A stretch of DNA of 64,000 nt, taken from contig CAISPO010000018.1 in the NCBI GenBank assembly GCA_903887415.1, positions 186,001 to 250,000 of the forward strand, read 5' to 3'. The number at the start of each line of letters is the position of its first letter. Position 1 is the stretch's first letter. This DNA comes from an uncultured Bacteroidota bacterium (GTDB lineage: Bacteria; Bacteroidota; Bacteroidia; Chitinophagales; Chitinophagaceae). Under the pieces are notes generated by a model. That model was given only the letters and a program-made list of their open reading frames with translations. It was not told the origin of the DNA and ran no database searches. This document shows, in pieces, positions 25,558-33,258 of the stretch. The position numbers were made by a program, and so were the translations under genes.

Positions 25558-26223
25558 ATGTCCATCAATATTGCTTCTTATATAGATCACACAGTACTCA
25601 AACAGACTACCACTCTTTCGGAGATAGACAAATTGTGTGTGGAAGCATCGCTGGAGAACTTTGCTGCTGTTTGTGTGCCACCGAAATATGTGCCTGATGT
25701 AAAGAAAATGCTGGACGGCTCAAAGGTAAAGATCGCAACGGTGATAGGTTTTCCTTTAGGGTTTAACACTATAGAGATCAAGGTAAAGGAAATAGAGAAC
25801 GCAATAGATATGGGCGTGGATGAGGTAGATATGGTGATAAACCTTTGCTCTTTGAAAAGCGGTGATTGGAAATACCTGGAAAACGAGATCGCTGCCTGCC
25901 TTGCGCCTGTTTACAATAAGGGCAAGGTGATAAAAGTGATCGTGGAAAGCGGGATGCTGACGGATGGCGAGTTGATATCAGCCTGCCAGCTTTACAGCAA
26001 TTACGAAATAGATTATCTAAAAACGTCCACGGGCTATGCTGATAATGGCGCGACTGTACATGCCGTGGCGCTGATGCGGGCCAACCTGCCGCAACGGATC
26101 GGTATCAAGGCGTCAGGGGGCATCCGTTCGTATGCATTTGCCAGGGACCTGGTAAATGCCGGGGCCACAAGGATAGGCTGCTCATCGAGCATGCAGATCG
26201 TTAAGGAGAGCCGCGCCCAGTAA
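25558..26223 (+). CDS. deoC: Deoxyribose-phosphate aldolase
   Basis: 221 residues, normal length. TIM-barrel signatures: YIDHTVLKQ, AAVCVPPKYV, TVIGFPLGFN, EVDMVINL, the Schiff-base Lys in YLKTSTGYADNGAT and the second Lys in GIKASGGIRSY. It cleaves 2-deoxyribose 5-phosphate to glyceraldehyde 3-phosphate and acetaldehyde in nucleoside salvage. A near-leaderless start is suggested by the TAAGTTTG element. Confidence 0.96.
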   Translation: MSINIASYIDHTVLKQTTTLSEIDKLCVEASLENFAAVCVPPKYVPDVKKMLDGSKVKIATVIGFPLGFNTIEIKVKEIENAIDMGVDEVDMVINLCSLKSGDWKYLENEIAACLAPVYNKGKVIKVIVESGMLTDGELISACQLYSNYEIDYLKTSTGYADNGATVHAVALMRANLPQRIGIKASGGIRSYAFARDLVNAGATRIGCSSSMQIVKESRAQ

Positions 26224-26234
26224 AAAAACTTCCC

Positions 26235-26242
26235 TAAATTTG
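26235..26242 (+). promoter_or_regulatory. -7 promoter element of the SPOR-domain gene
   Basis: TAAATTTG matches TAnnTTTG, 12 bases after the deoC stop and 43 bases before the ATG at 26285. It is followed by GCGCC. Confidence 0.6.
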
Positions 26243-26284
26243 CGCCATACAAAAAATCCGTCTTTGCCCGGATCAAAGGGAACA

Positions 26285-26893
26285 ATGAACATAAGGTATT
26301 ACATATGGCTGCTAAGTTGCTTATTGTTTTTTGCCGGGCATGTGAATGCCCAGTTTTCAGGCGGCAGCGTTATTATGCATTCAGATCCGCGGTTATCGGT
26401 AATGCTCAAAAAAAACCCGGTTGCAGCTCCCCCGCCTACACGAGTGCGCAACCCTGAGATGACTGAAGAGGGCCGCCGTTCACCGAACAGAAACTCCCCA
26501 AAAGGAACAGATATTATCACCGCATCGTCTCTAAAAGGGGGGCGTGGCCCAAACCAGCCTGTAGTAAACTCACCGGCTGCGGTTACAAGGACGACACACT
26601 CGGAAGGCCCTGCCATACACAGGGATGGTAAAGTGATCTATACGGGCAAGGGGTTCCGGGTGCAGATATATAATGGCTACGACCGGGAGAAAGCAAATAA
26701 AGTAAGATTAGCATTTATGAAGCTGTTTCCCGGCACTTATACTTATCTCAGTTATGTTTCGCCCGGTTTCCGGGTAAGAGTCGGCGACTACCGCAGCCGC
26801 GACCAGGCTGCGGGTATGCTGAAGGAGGCCAACTCTATATACCCCAGCCCGTGCATGATAGTACCTGACCAGATAACGGTACATGAGGATTAG
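26285..26893 (+). CDS. Secreted SPOR-domain protein
   Basis: 202 residues from ATG 26285; a longer frame from 26240 would start at the transcription start region. Signal peptide MNIRYYIWLLSCLLFFAGHVNAQ-type with cleavage after NA/AQ. A Pro/Arg/Gly-rich low-complexity linker (~40-120) follows, then a C-terminal SPOR-like domain: GFRVQIYNGYDREKANKVR, LSYVSPGFRVRVGDYRSRDQAAGML. SPOR domains bind denuded septal peptidoglycan, so a cell-wall or division-site role is inferred. Confidence 0.82.
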   Translation: MNIRYYIWLLSCLLFFAGHVNAQFSGGSVIMHSDPRLSVMLKKNPVAAPPPTRVRNPEMTEEGRRSPNRNSPKGTDIITASSLKGGRGPNQPVVNSPAAVTRTTHSEGPAIHRDGKVIYTGKGFRVQIYNGYDREKANKVRLAFMKLFPGTYTYLSYVSPGFRVRVGDYRSRDQAAGMLKEANSIYPSPCMIVPDQITVHED

Positions 26894-26925
26894 CCAATTA
26901 GTCGTAAGTCGTAAGTATAAAACGC
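26894..26925. repeat. Degenerate intergenic repeat (gtcgtaagt family)
   Basis: agtcgtaagtcgtaagta immediately after the SPOR gene stop; the same word as at 9535-9573. Confidence 0.6.
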
Positions 26926-26977
26926 GGATGCAATTTCCTGCTTTGGTATAGTGTTATCAAAATAAAATTTGGGTTTC

Positions 26978-27005
26978 GTAGAGATCCAATGCATTGCGTC
27001 TCTAC
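26978..27005. repeat. 28-bp REP-like palindrome
   Basis: GTAGAGA (26978-26984) pairs with TCTCTAC (26999-27005), and the centre CAATG/CATTG also pairs, leaving two unpaired positions per side. Palindromes of the GTAGAGACGC...GCGTCTCTAC kind are, from memory, dispersed intergenic repeats in several bacterial groups. This is the only copy seen in the window. Confidence 0.65.
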
Positions 27006-27022
27006 ATTGTGCGGTATCTTTA
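26994..27022 (+). promoter_or_regulatory. Candidate promoter of the M20 amidohydrolase gene
   Basis: TTG (26994-26996), 18 bases, TATCTTTA (27015-27022). The -33 TTG lies inside the right half of the REP-like palindrome. Confidence 0.45.
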
Positions 27023-27077
27023 TCATACACGCCAGAACAATTAGTAAATAAACTACTGCTTATCAGAACATAGGCTT

Positions 27078-28274
27078 ATGACTTACGACCATATAAAAAA
27101 ACAAATACTCGAAAAGGCGGAGCAATACTTTCCGGAAGTGCAGGCTATACGGCATTATATACATGCCAATCCGGAGCTTTCTTTTCATGAGCACAATACT
27201 TCTGCTTATGTAGCGGAGAAACTTACATCGTTGGGCATAACACACCAGACCGGGGTTGCAGGTACGGGTATCGTAGCTTTGATAGCGGGTAAAAATCCGG
27301 ATAAACGGTGCGTTGCATTGCGCGCTGATATGGATGCACTGCCCATAATGGAAGCTAATGATGTGCCCTACCGCTCACTCAACAATGGTATTATGCACGC
27401 CTGCGGGCATGATGTGCATACGAGTTGCCTGCTTGGTGCAGCGCACATACTTAATGACCTGCGCGATAGCTTCGAAGGCACTGTTAAACTTATCTTTCAG
27501 CCAGGAGAGGAGAAACATCCCGGCGGAGCGAGCATAATGATAAAAGAAGGGGTACTTGAAAACCCAAAGCCGGAAGCGATCTTTGCGCTCCATGTCTATC
27601 CTCACCTGCCTGCCGGCACTACCGGCTTCAGGGCAGGGCAATATATGGCCAGCGCAGATGAGATATACATCACCATACAAGGCAAAGGAGGCCATGCGGC
27701 TTTGCCCCACCAGACGATAGACCCGATAGCTATATCTGCGCTGGTGATAACGGGGCTGCAGCAGATCATATCGCGCAAGGGCAACCCGCTGATACCATCG
27801 GTGCTTACCTTTGGTAAGATACAGGGCGGCTTTGCAACCAATGTAATACCTGATAAAGTAGAGATACTGGGCACCTTCCGCACAATGAACGAACAATGGC
27901 GCTATGAAGCACACCGCTGGATAAAAGAATTTACGGAACAGACTTGCGCTGCCTATGGCGCCCAGGCGCTTATAGAAATACCATCTGGTTATCCTGCCTT
28001 ATATAACGACCCAGCGCTTACTGCGAAAGCGGAAGCATGGGCGAAAGAATATGTGGGTGACGAGCATGTACATGAACTGGATATGCGCATGGCCGCCGAA
28101 GATTTCAGTTTTTATACGCAGCATGTGCCCGGCTGTTTTTTTCGGATCGGCACCAGCAAAGAAGATAAAGAATTTATTACTCCAGTTCATAATTCACATT
28201 TCGACATTAATGAAGAATCGATGAAAACAGGGATGGGGATGATGGCATGGTGTGCCGTGAAGAGCCTGCAATAG
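27078..28274 (+). CDS. M20 family amidohydrolase (N-acyl-amino-acid or related)
   Basis: 398 residues. Zinc and catalytic motifs of the M20D/AmhX-HipO group: RHYIHANPELSFHEH, ALRADMDALP, HACGHDVHTSCLLGAA, FQPGEEKHPGGA, the GGHAALPH dimerisation domain, and MAAEDFSFY with a late His in FDINEE context. Members remove acyl groups from amino acids, aminobenzoyl-glutamate or indole-acetyl conjugates; the substrate cannot be told. No signal peptide is seen, so it is probably cytoplasmic. It is convergent with the acyltransferase gene 9 bases away. Confidence 0.93.
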   Translation: MTYDHIKKQILEKAEQYFPEVQAIRHYIHANPELSFHEHNTSAYVAEKLTSLGITHQTGVAGTGIVALIAGKNPDKRCVALRADMDALPIMEANDVPYRSLNNGIMHACGHDVHTSCLLGAAHILNDLRDSFEGTVKLIFQPGEEKHPGGASIMIKEGVLENPKPEAIFALHVYPHLPAGTTGFRAGQYMASADEIYITIQGKGGHAALPHQTIDPIAISALVITGLQQIISRKGNPLIPSVLTFGKIQGGFATNVIPDKVEILGTFRTMNEQWRYEAHRWIKEFTEQTCAAYGAQALIEIPSGYPALYNDPALTAKAEAWAKEYVGDEHVHELDMRMAAEDFSFYTQHVPGCFFRIGTSKEDKEFITPVHNSHFDINEESMKTGMGMMAWCAVKSLQ

Positions 28275-28283
28275 TGAATCGGC

Positions 28284-29498
28284 TTAGTCTCCTATATTTC
28301 TCAGTGACTGTGTCTGCCAGGGCCAGAACATGTTTGCTGTTACCAACCCCCTTGCAAATTTTCGCTCCACGAAATGAAAAAGCAGCATTGCGGCGAATAG
28401 TGCGGCAGGAAGGCCTATTCCACGAGAAAGAACTGCATACAGGGTGCTACGGCTGGCCATGAAATGTGACAAAATGTTATCGGTAAGATAGAAAACAGAA
28501 AAGTGCACCAAAAAAAATGAATAGGACCGCTCACCGAGCCACAGCATAAAGGGCTTGCTTAAAATATCCCTTAACGATCTCCGGTTAAACGCAAAGACAA
28601 TTACCCCGCCGAAGATCAGGCCGTAACCGGAATGGACAAAAAACAGTGGATAAAGCTCCGCAGCCAGCCAAGTGTTTAATTTACCTGTTGGGGCCAGGTG
28701 CATAAGAAACGAAGGATAGGCGGAGGAGCAAAATACCAGGAAAACACCAGCCAGGAAAAACATACGGGCGTGCCGGAGATCAAAGTCCTTCGCGGCGATC
28801 AGCACACCCATCATAAAACAAACCGGGTATTCGGCAAACCTGCCGATATTCAATACAAGATATGTAAACGAATAAATATCAGATGCCCAGCCGTTCAGGA
28901 ATAGCTGTAACAGAACGGTAAGCAACACGCCGCAAACTATGGCCAGGAAGAGCCTTGCGTCTGTTAATTTAGCCCTTGAGGGGTAAAGAAACACAACAAT
29001 AGGTACCACCAGGTAAAACAGTATCTCCACGCCGAGGCTCCACCATGCCAGGTTATAGTAGTTACCATCCATGTTGATGATGGGCAGCTCATGTATGGTC
29101 TCCCGCAACGAAAACCGGATATTCATACCGCCGCTGCTGTTGTACCAGGTGGGGTACCTGTTCATAAACAGAATGACGGCCGCGGCAAAAAGCAAAGCCG
29201 CAAAATAGGGCGGATAAATGCGCCAAAACCGCCTTCTGAAATACTCAACTACTTTAAACTCTTTTTGCTTTCTCAAGTAGGGCCGCAGCAGCACCACACC
29301 GCTAAGCACAAAAAAAAGATTTACTCCGTAGCCGTCAATATAATTAAAGATGGTGCCCAGGATATGCAGATGCGATTTATCGGACAGCTTAATAATATTA
29401 GATGCAAAAGCATGCAGTACCACCACCATTGTTGCCGCAACTGCCCTTAACCCGTCTAAAAAATGAAATCTTACTGGTTTTTCTGATACTAAACTCAT
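28284..29498 (-). CDS. Acyltransferase family 3 (OafA/YrhL-like) membrane protein
   Basis: 404 residues with about ten transmembrane helices. Family signatures: the opening FHFLDGLRAVAATMVVVLHAF with its His, the NLFFVLSGVVL segment, YFRRRFWRIYPPYFAALL with the RxxR-type motif, and WWSLGVEILFYLVVP. It transfers acetyl or another acyl group to sugars at the membrane. It is the last gene of the minus-strand polysaccharide locus but has its own TAGCTTTG promoter element in the 62-base gap upstream. Confidence 0.92.
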   Translation of the reverse strand: MSLVSEKPVRFHFLDGLRAVAATMVVVLHAFASNIIKLSDKSHLHILGTIFNYIDGYGVNLFFVLSGVVLLRPYLRKQKEFKVVEYFRRRFWRIYPPYFAALLFAAAVILFMNRYPTWYNSSGGMNIRFSLRETIHELPIINMDGNYYNLAWWSLGVEILFYLVVPIVVFLYPSRAKLTDARLFLAIVCGVLLTVLLQLFLNGWASDIYSFTYLVLNIGRFAEYPVCFMMGVLIAAKDFDLRHARMFFLAGVFLVFCSSAYPSFLMHLAPTGKLNTWLAAELYPLFFVHSGYGLIFGGVIVFAFNRRSLRDILSKPFMLWLGERSYSFFLVHFSVFYLTDNILSHFMASRSTLYAVLSRGIGLPAALFAAMLLFHFVERKFARGLVTANMFWPWQTQSLRNIGD

Positions 29499-29529
29499 GA
29501 AATACTTGTTGTGGCGGAATTGGCAGTTA

Positions 29530-29537
29530 CAAAGCTA
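29530..29537 (-). promoter_or_regulatory. -7 promoter element of the acyltransferase gene
   Basis: Minus strand TAGCTTTG matches TAnnTTTG, 32 bases before the ATG at 29498. Confidence 0.5.
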
Positions 29538-29560
29538 GTGAAGCAGGCAGCATAAAGAGG

Positions 29561-30691
29561 TTAGCGCATAACCTCATCGAATACAGCAAATATCCTAAAC
29601 AAATCCTCACTTTCCAAATTAGAGCCTGAGGGCAGGCAAAGGCCATTCTGAAACAGTTTTTCGGCTGTTCCATCGCCATAAAATGGGTATTGTTCAAAAA
29701 CAGGCTGCATGTGCATGGGTTTCCACAAAGGCCGTGATTCTATATTTTCTTTTTCCAGCGCCAGGCGAAGATCTTCGCGTGTAAAGCCAGCTTCAGCGGG
29801 GTCTATCAGGATAGTAGTAAGCCACCTGTTGCTGAAATACCAAAACGGTTCTTCAAGGAAATGAATACCCTTTTTACTGCCCAGTTTTTCAAAGTATTTA
29901 TCAAATATCTCCCTGCGCTTCGCTATCCTGGCAGGTAGTACCTCCATTTGTCCGCGCCCAACGCCTGCACAGAGGTTACTCATGCGGTAGTTGTAGCCTA
30001 TCCGGGAATGCTGGTAGTGGGGCGCTTCATCTCGCGCCTGTGTGGCAAGAAAGCGGGCATCTTTAACAACAGCTTCATTGGCGGAAACCAACGCGCCGCC
30101 GCCTGATGTGGTTATTATTTTGTTACCGTTAAACGACAGTATGGATATATCTCCGAAGGTGCCGCATTTGCGCCCATCTATAGACGAGCCCAACGCCTCG
30201 GCGGCATCTTCAAGTATCGGAATTTTGTAGTGATTGGAAATGACCCTCAGCGCGCCCATTTTAGCGGGCATACCATACAGGTGTACCGGTATTATGGCTT
30301 TAGGCTTGTTTCCTTTTGCGATGCGGTCTTTAATGGCTTCCTCCAGTAAAACGGGCGACATGTTCCAGGTATCTTTCTCGCTGTCCACAAATATGGGTGT
30401 AGCGCCCACATAAGTAATGGGGTTGGCAGTGGCTGAAAACGTCATGCTCTGGCACAATACCTCATCGCCTGCTTTTACGCCCAGCAATACCAGGCCCAGG
30501 TGCAGCCCCGCTGTACCCGAGCTTAGCGCTGCCACATGGCTATCATTACCGAGGAACAGCTCCAGGTCTTGCTCAAAGCCATTTACATTAGGCCCAAGCG
30601 GGGCTATCCAGTTTGTTTCAAAAGCCTCGTTCACATATTGTTGCTCAGTGCCGCCCATATGCGGAGAGGAGAGCCATATCTTTGGTTTCAT
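29561..30691 (-). CDS. DegT/DnrJ/EryC1/StrS aminotransferase (PglE-like)
   Basis: 376 residues. PLP-dependent sugar aminotransferase: SSGTAGLHLGL phosphate-binding region, ILEDAAEALGS (Asp contacting PLP), and the Schiff-base Lys in SFNGNKIITTSGGG. The opening WLSSPHMGGTEQQYVNEAF is typical of PglE/LegC-like enzymes that aminate UDP-4-keto-6-deoxy sugars. It overlaps the upstream acetyltransferase by ATGA. Together with the PglD- and PglC-like genes it suggests synthesis of a di-N-acetylated bacillosamine-type sugar; the dehydratase (PglF) is not in the window. Confidence 0.92.
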   Translation of the reverse strand: MKPKIWLSSPHMGGTEQQYVNEAFETNWIAPLGPNVNGFEQDLELFLGNDSHVAALSSGTAGLHLGLVLLGVKAGDEVLCQSMTFSATANPITYVGATPIFVDSEKDTWNMSPVLLEEAIKDRIAKGNKPKAIIPVHLYGMPAKMGALRVISNHYKIPILEDAAEALGSSIDGRKCGTFGDISILSFNGNKIITTSGGGALVSANEAVVKDARFLATQARDEAPHYQHSRIGYNYRMSNLCAGVGRGQMEVLPARIAKRREIFDKYFEKLGSKKGIHFLEEPFWYFSNRWLTTILIDPAEAGFTREDLRLALEKENIESRPLWKPMHMQPVFEQYPFYGDGTAEKLFQNGLCLPSGSNLESEDLFRIFAVFDEVMR

Positions 30692-31299
30692 TTTTCTGTG
30701 TCCTTAATTTTAATGATCCTGGCGGGATTGCCAACAGCAGTTGCGTAGTCGGGTATATCTTTAATGATCACCGTGCCTGCTCCAATGGTACACCATTTGC
30801 CTATTCTTATCCCCTGTATGGCTGTTGCACCAGCCCCTATGTGCGTGCCCTCGCCCACGTGCACATCCCCGCTGAGGGTCGCATTCGGAGATATATGTAC
30901 ATAATCGCCCAATACACAATCGTGGTCTATAGATGCGCAGGTATTGATGATACAGTGCCTACCTATCTGTGTGTCTGCATTTACTACAGCGCCGGCCATT
31001 ACTACTGTGCCTTCGCCGATTGACGTTCTTTTGGATATGCAGGCATCAGCATGAACTGCGGTGCCAAATGAAACTGCACTTCCAAGCCGCTCTGCTACTT
31101 TCCTGCGGGTAGCATTAATGCCGATACTTATTATCATTTGGTCATTTACAAGCTCACCTGCCGGCAATGGGCGCTGAACAGGATATTCCCAAACGGGCTC
31201 CCTATCCGCATCATCCCATATAGCGATGTGCGGCGCACTAATGCTTTCCAGTATTTCGATGATCACCTTTCCATGCCCGCTGGCTCCGTAAACGATCAT
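30688..31299 (-). CDS. Sugar O/N-acyltransferase, PglD/NeuD family
   Basis: 203 residues. An N-terminal Rossmann-like sugar-binding part (MIVYGASGHGKVIIEIL) is followed by a left-handed beta-helix of hexapeptide repeats (GEGTVVMAGAVVNADTQIG, CIINTCASIDHDCVLGDY with the catalytic His). It would acetylate the amino group made by the neighbouring aminotransferase. ATGA overlap with it. A near-complete TTTG-N18-TATCTTTG promoter lies 48 bases upstream, so this pair is transcribed separately from the sugar transferase gene. Confidence 0.92.
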   Translation of the reverse strand: MIVYGASGHGKVIIEILESISAPHIAIWDDADREPVWEYPVQRPLPAGELVNDQMIISIGINATRRKVAERLGSAVSFGTAVHADACISKRTSIGEGTVVMAGAVVNADTQIGRHCIINTCASIDHDCVLGDYVHISPNATLSGDVHVGEGTHIGAGATAIQGIRIGKWCTIGAGTVIIKDIPDYATAVGNPARIIKIKDTEK

Positions 31300-31303
31300 A
31301 ATG

Positions 31304-31340
31304 CAAATTCAAAATTCAAAAGTAAAAATTCAAAATCCTA
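31304..31340. repeat. Degenerate intergenic repeat (aaattcaaaa family)
   Basis: Three to four copies of aaattcaaaa-type words (caaattcaaaattcaaaag, aaaaattcaaaatcc) occupy the leader between the promoter and the PglD-like start codon. Confidence 0.6.
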
Positions 31341-31346
31341 TGTTCG

Positions 31347-31376
31347 CAAAGATAGCTATAGATACAGGTATTCAAA
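31347..31376 (-). promoter_or_regulatory. Promoter of the PglD/PglE-like pair
   Basis: Minus strand TTTG (31376 to 31373), 18 bases, TATCTTTG (31354 to 31347): close to the complete Bacteroidota consensus TTTG-N19-TAnnTTTG. Confidence 0.7.
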
Positions 31377-31390
31377 AGAAGCGATGTAAA

Positions 31391-32017
31391 TCAGTTCCCC
31401 CTGAACTTCTCCATTGTTGCTGAAGTCTCTGAGCTGATACCTTCCGATTTTACAATGTTCCTGATTGTGAGGAAGAATATTCTGAAATCGAGGGCGAAGC
31501 TGATATGGTTCACATACCAGACATCGTAGTCGAATTTCTGTTGCCAGCTTATTGCATTACGGCCATTCACCTGGGCCCAGCCGGTGATACCAGGCATAGC
31601 ATCGTGCCGGTGCTTTTGTACTTCGCTGTAAAGAGGAAGATATTCGATGAGCAGCGGGCGCGGGCCAATAAGGCTCATGTCGCCTTTTATTACATTGAGC
31701 AATTGCGGCAGTTCGTCCAGGGATGTTTTTCTGATAAATCTGCCAATACCGGTAAGCCGGTCAGCGTCGGGCAATAGCTCGCCATTCTTGTCTTTGCGGT
31801 CATTCATGGTCTTAAATTTTATCACCTTGAATATCCGCTCCTTTTTACCGGGCCTGCTCTGAAAAAAGAATGGCTTGCCGGAATTGGCAATAGCCAATAG
31901 TATTACAACAATGAAAAAAACAGGAGACAGCACCGTGAAAATAATAAACGCTACAAGCAGATCTATGAGCCGCTTAAAGAAGTAAACATAAAGAGATGAT
32001 GCTAAACTTCGTTTCAT
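31391..32017 (-). CDS. Initiating sugar-phosphate transferase (PglC/WcaJ-type)
   Basis: 208 residues: one N-terminal hydrophobic hairpin (FKRLIDLLVAFIIFTVLSPVFF), then the polyprenyl-phosphate phosphoglycosyl transferase core with SRPGKKERIFKVIKFKTM, TSLDELPQLLNVIKGDMSLIGPRPLL and GITGWAQVNGR. The Asp-Glu pair in LDELPQ is catalytic in this family. It moves a sugar-1-phosphate to undecaprenyl phosphate at the inner membrane, starting the glycan. Its size and position beside PglD/PglE homologues favour a PglC-like bacillosamine substrate. TAATG overlap with the upstream glycosyltransferase. Confidence 0.93.
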   Translation of the reverse strand: MKRSLASSLYVYFFKRLIDLLVAFIIFTVLSPVFFIVVILLAIANSGKPFFFQSRPGKKERIFKVIKFKTMNDRKDKNGELLPDADRLTGIGRFIRKTSLDELPQLLNVIKGDMSLIGPRPLLIEYLPLYSEVQKHRHDAMPGITGWAQVNGRNAISWQQKFDYDVWYVNHISFALDFRIFFLTIRNIVKSEGISSETSATMEKFRGN

Positions 32018-33258
32018 TATTTTCTCCTCACGATTTTACTGATATAGTCAATATACTTTTTCGCCAATACTTCCCGGTCGAAATTCTCTTTTGCAAATTT
32101 ATAGCCGCTTTCTCCTTCCTTAACTATTCGCGCAGGGTCGTTCAGGTATAAGCGGATTATCCGGTTGTACTCACCTATATTCTCCGGCTCTACGTAAACG
32201 CCGGCGCCTGCTGCTTCCACTAATCCCCGCGATACACCATCTATAGCCATCAATATGGGCCGCTTGCAGGACATGTAATCGAAGGTTTTGTTTGAGTAAA
32301 CCGTCTTAAACGTGTCCACCCGCTTCAATACCGATGCACCCATTTCGGAGGCAAGGATATACCGAAACACTTCCGCTTTAGGAACTGAGTCAAGAAACCG
32401 CACGTTTGCTATTTTCCGGCCCTGCGCCATTTTCATGAGGCGGTCTTTTTCCATGCCCTGGCCTATGAGCAGGAACAATACATTGGTGTCAGCGAGGGCT
32501 TCGCCCGCATCCAGTAGCTGCTCCAGGTAGTTGGCCACGCCGTGTGCGCCTACATAGGTAATCACGAAGCGGCCATCAAGATCATGCTCTTTGCGAAATG
32601 CCTCCCGGTCGAAGTCATTCAGCAGTTTTTCCGACAGGCTGAAATCGGACGCGTTTGAAATCTGGATCAGTTTATTTTCAGGTATTCCCTTCTTTTCCCT
32701 GAGCGCCGTGTAAAATGCAGGGGTAAGTACATTGATGAGTGCAGCTCTTTTATAAATAAACGCTTCTACCCAGTAGGCAAGTTTTATAACCAGCTTGTTG
32801 GTAAGTACACCAGTATCTATCGCTGATTCCGGCCAAAGGTCACGCACTTCAAAGACGAATGGCATACGGCGAAGCCGGGAGATCAGGTAGCCGCTTGCAC
32901 CTACGAACAATGGCGGCGAGGTAACGATAACCACATCAAATTTTCCTTTTGCCTTGAAGAGGCCTGCATAAAGCGATGAGAACATGAACGAAAAATAGCC
33001 CCATAGCCTGCCAATAAAATGCTTGTTGTAGGCTTCCGAAACGTGGCACCGCCATACAGTGACCGCACCTTGCTGTTTTTTTACAAAATGCTTCCCTTTA
33101 TACTCAGCTATCTTCTCCTTGCCATTGTAATGCATCATGCCGCCAAGCACCGTAACTGTATGGCCTTGTTCTGTCCAAACACGTGTGAACTCGTTCCAGC
33201 GGGAACCGCCGGGATCGTTCTCTTCAAGAAAGTATTGGTGAATGAGGAGTATGTTCAT
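32017..33258 (-). CDS. Glycosyltransferase family 4 (WbuB-like)
   Basis: 413 residues, GT-B fold. The N-terminus MNILLIHQYFLEENDPGG is typical of WbuB-type transferases that add a (deoxy)amino sugar; FEVRDLWPESAID is also characteristic. In the donor-binding half, FVITYVGAHGVANYLEQLLDA and the GTF4 patch are followed by FDYMSCKRPILMAIDGVSRGLVE. It probably adds the second or a later sugar to the lipid-linked glycan. ATGA overlap with the heparinase-like gene upstream and TAATG overlap with the sugar transferase downstream. Confidence 0.9.
   Translation of the reverse strand: MNILLIHQYFLEENDPGGSRWNEFTRVWTEQGHTVTVLGGMMHYNGKEKIAEYKGKHFVKKQQGAVTVWRCHVSEAYNKHFIGRLWGYFSFMFSSLYAGLFKAKGKFDVVIVTSPPLFVGASGYLISRLRRMPFVFEVRDLWPESAIDTGVLTNKLVIKLAYWVEAFIYKRAALINVLTPAFYTALREKKGIPENKLIQISNASDFSLSEKLLNDFDREAFRKEHDLDGRFVITYVGAHGVANYLEQLLDAGEALADTNVLFLLIGQGMEKDRLMKMAQGRKIANVRFLDSVPKAEVFRYILASEMGASVLKRVDTFKTVYSNKTFDYMSCKRPILMAIDGVSRGLVEAAGAGVYVEPENIGEYNRIIRLYLNDPARIVKEGESGYKFAKENFDREVLAKKYIDYISKIVRRK

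Noticed and set aside
26978-27005. CRISPR repeat
   Set aside because: Only one palindromic unit, with no spacers or second copy in the window.
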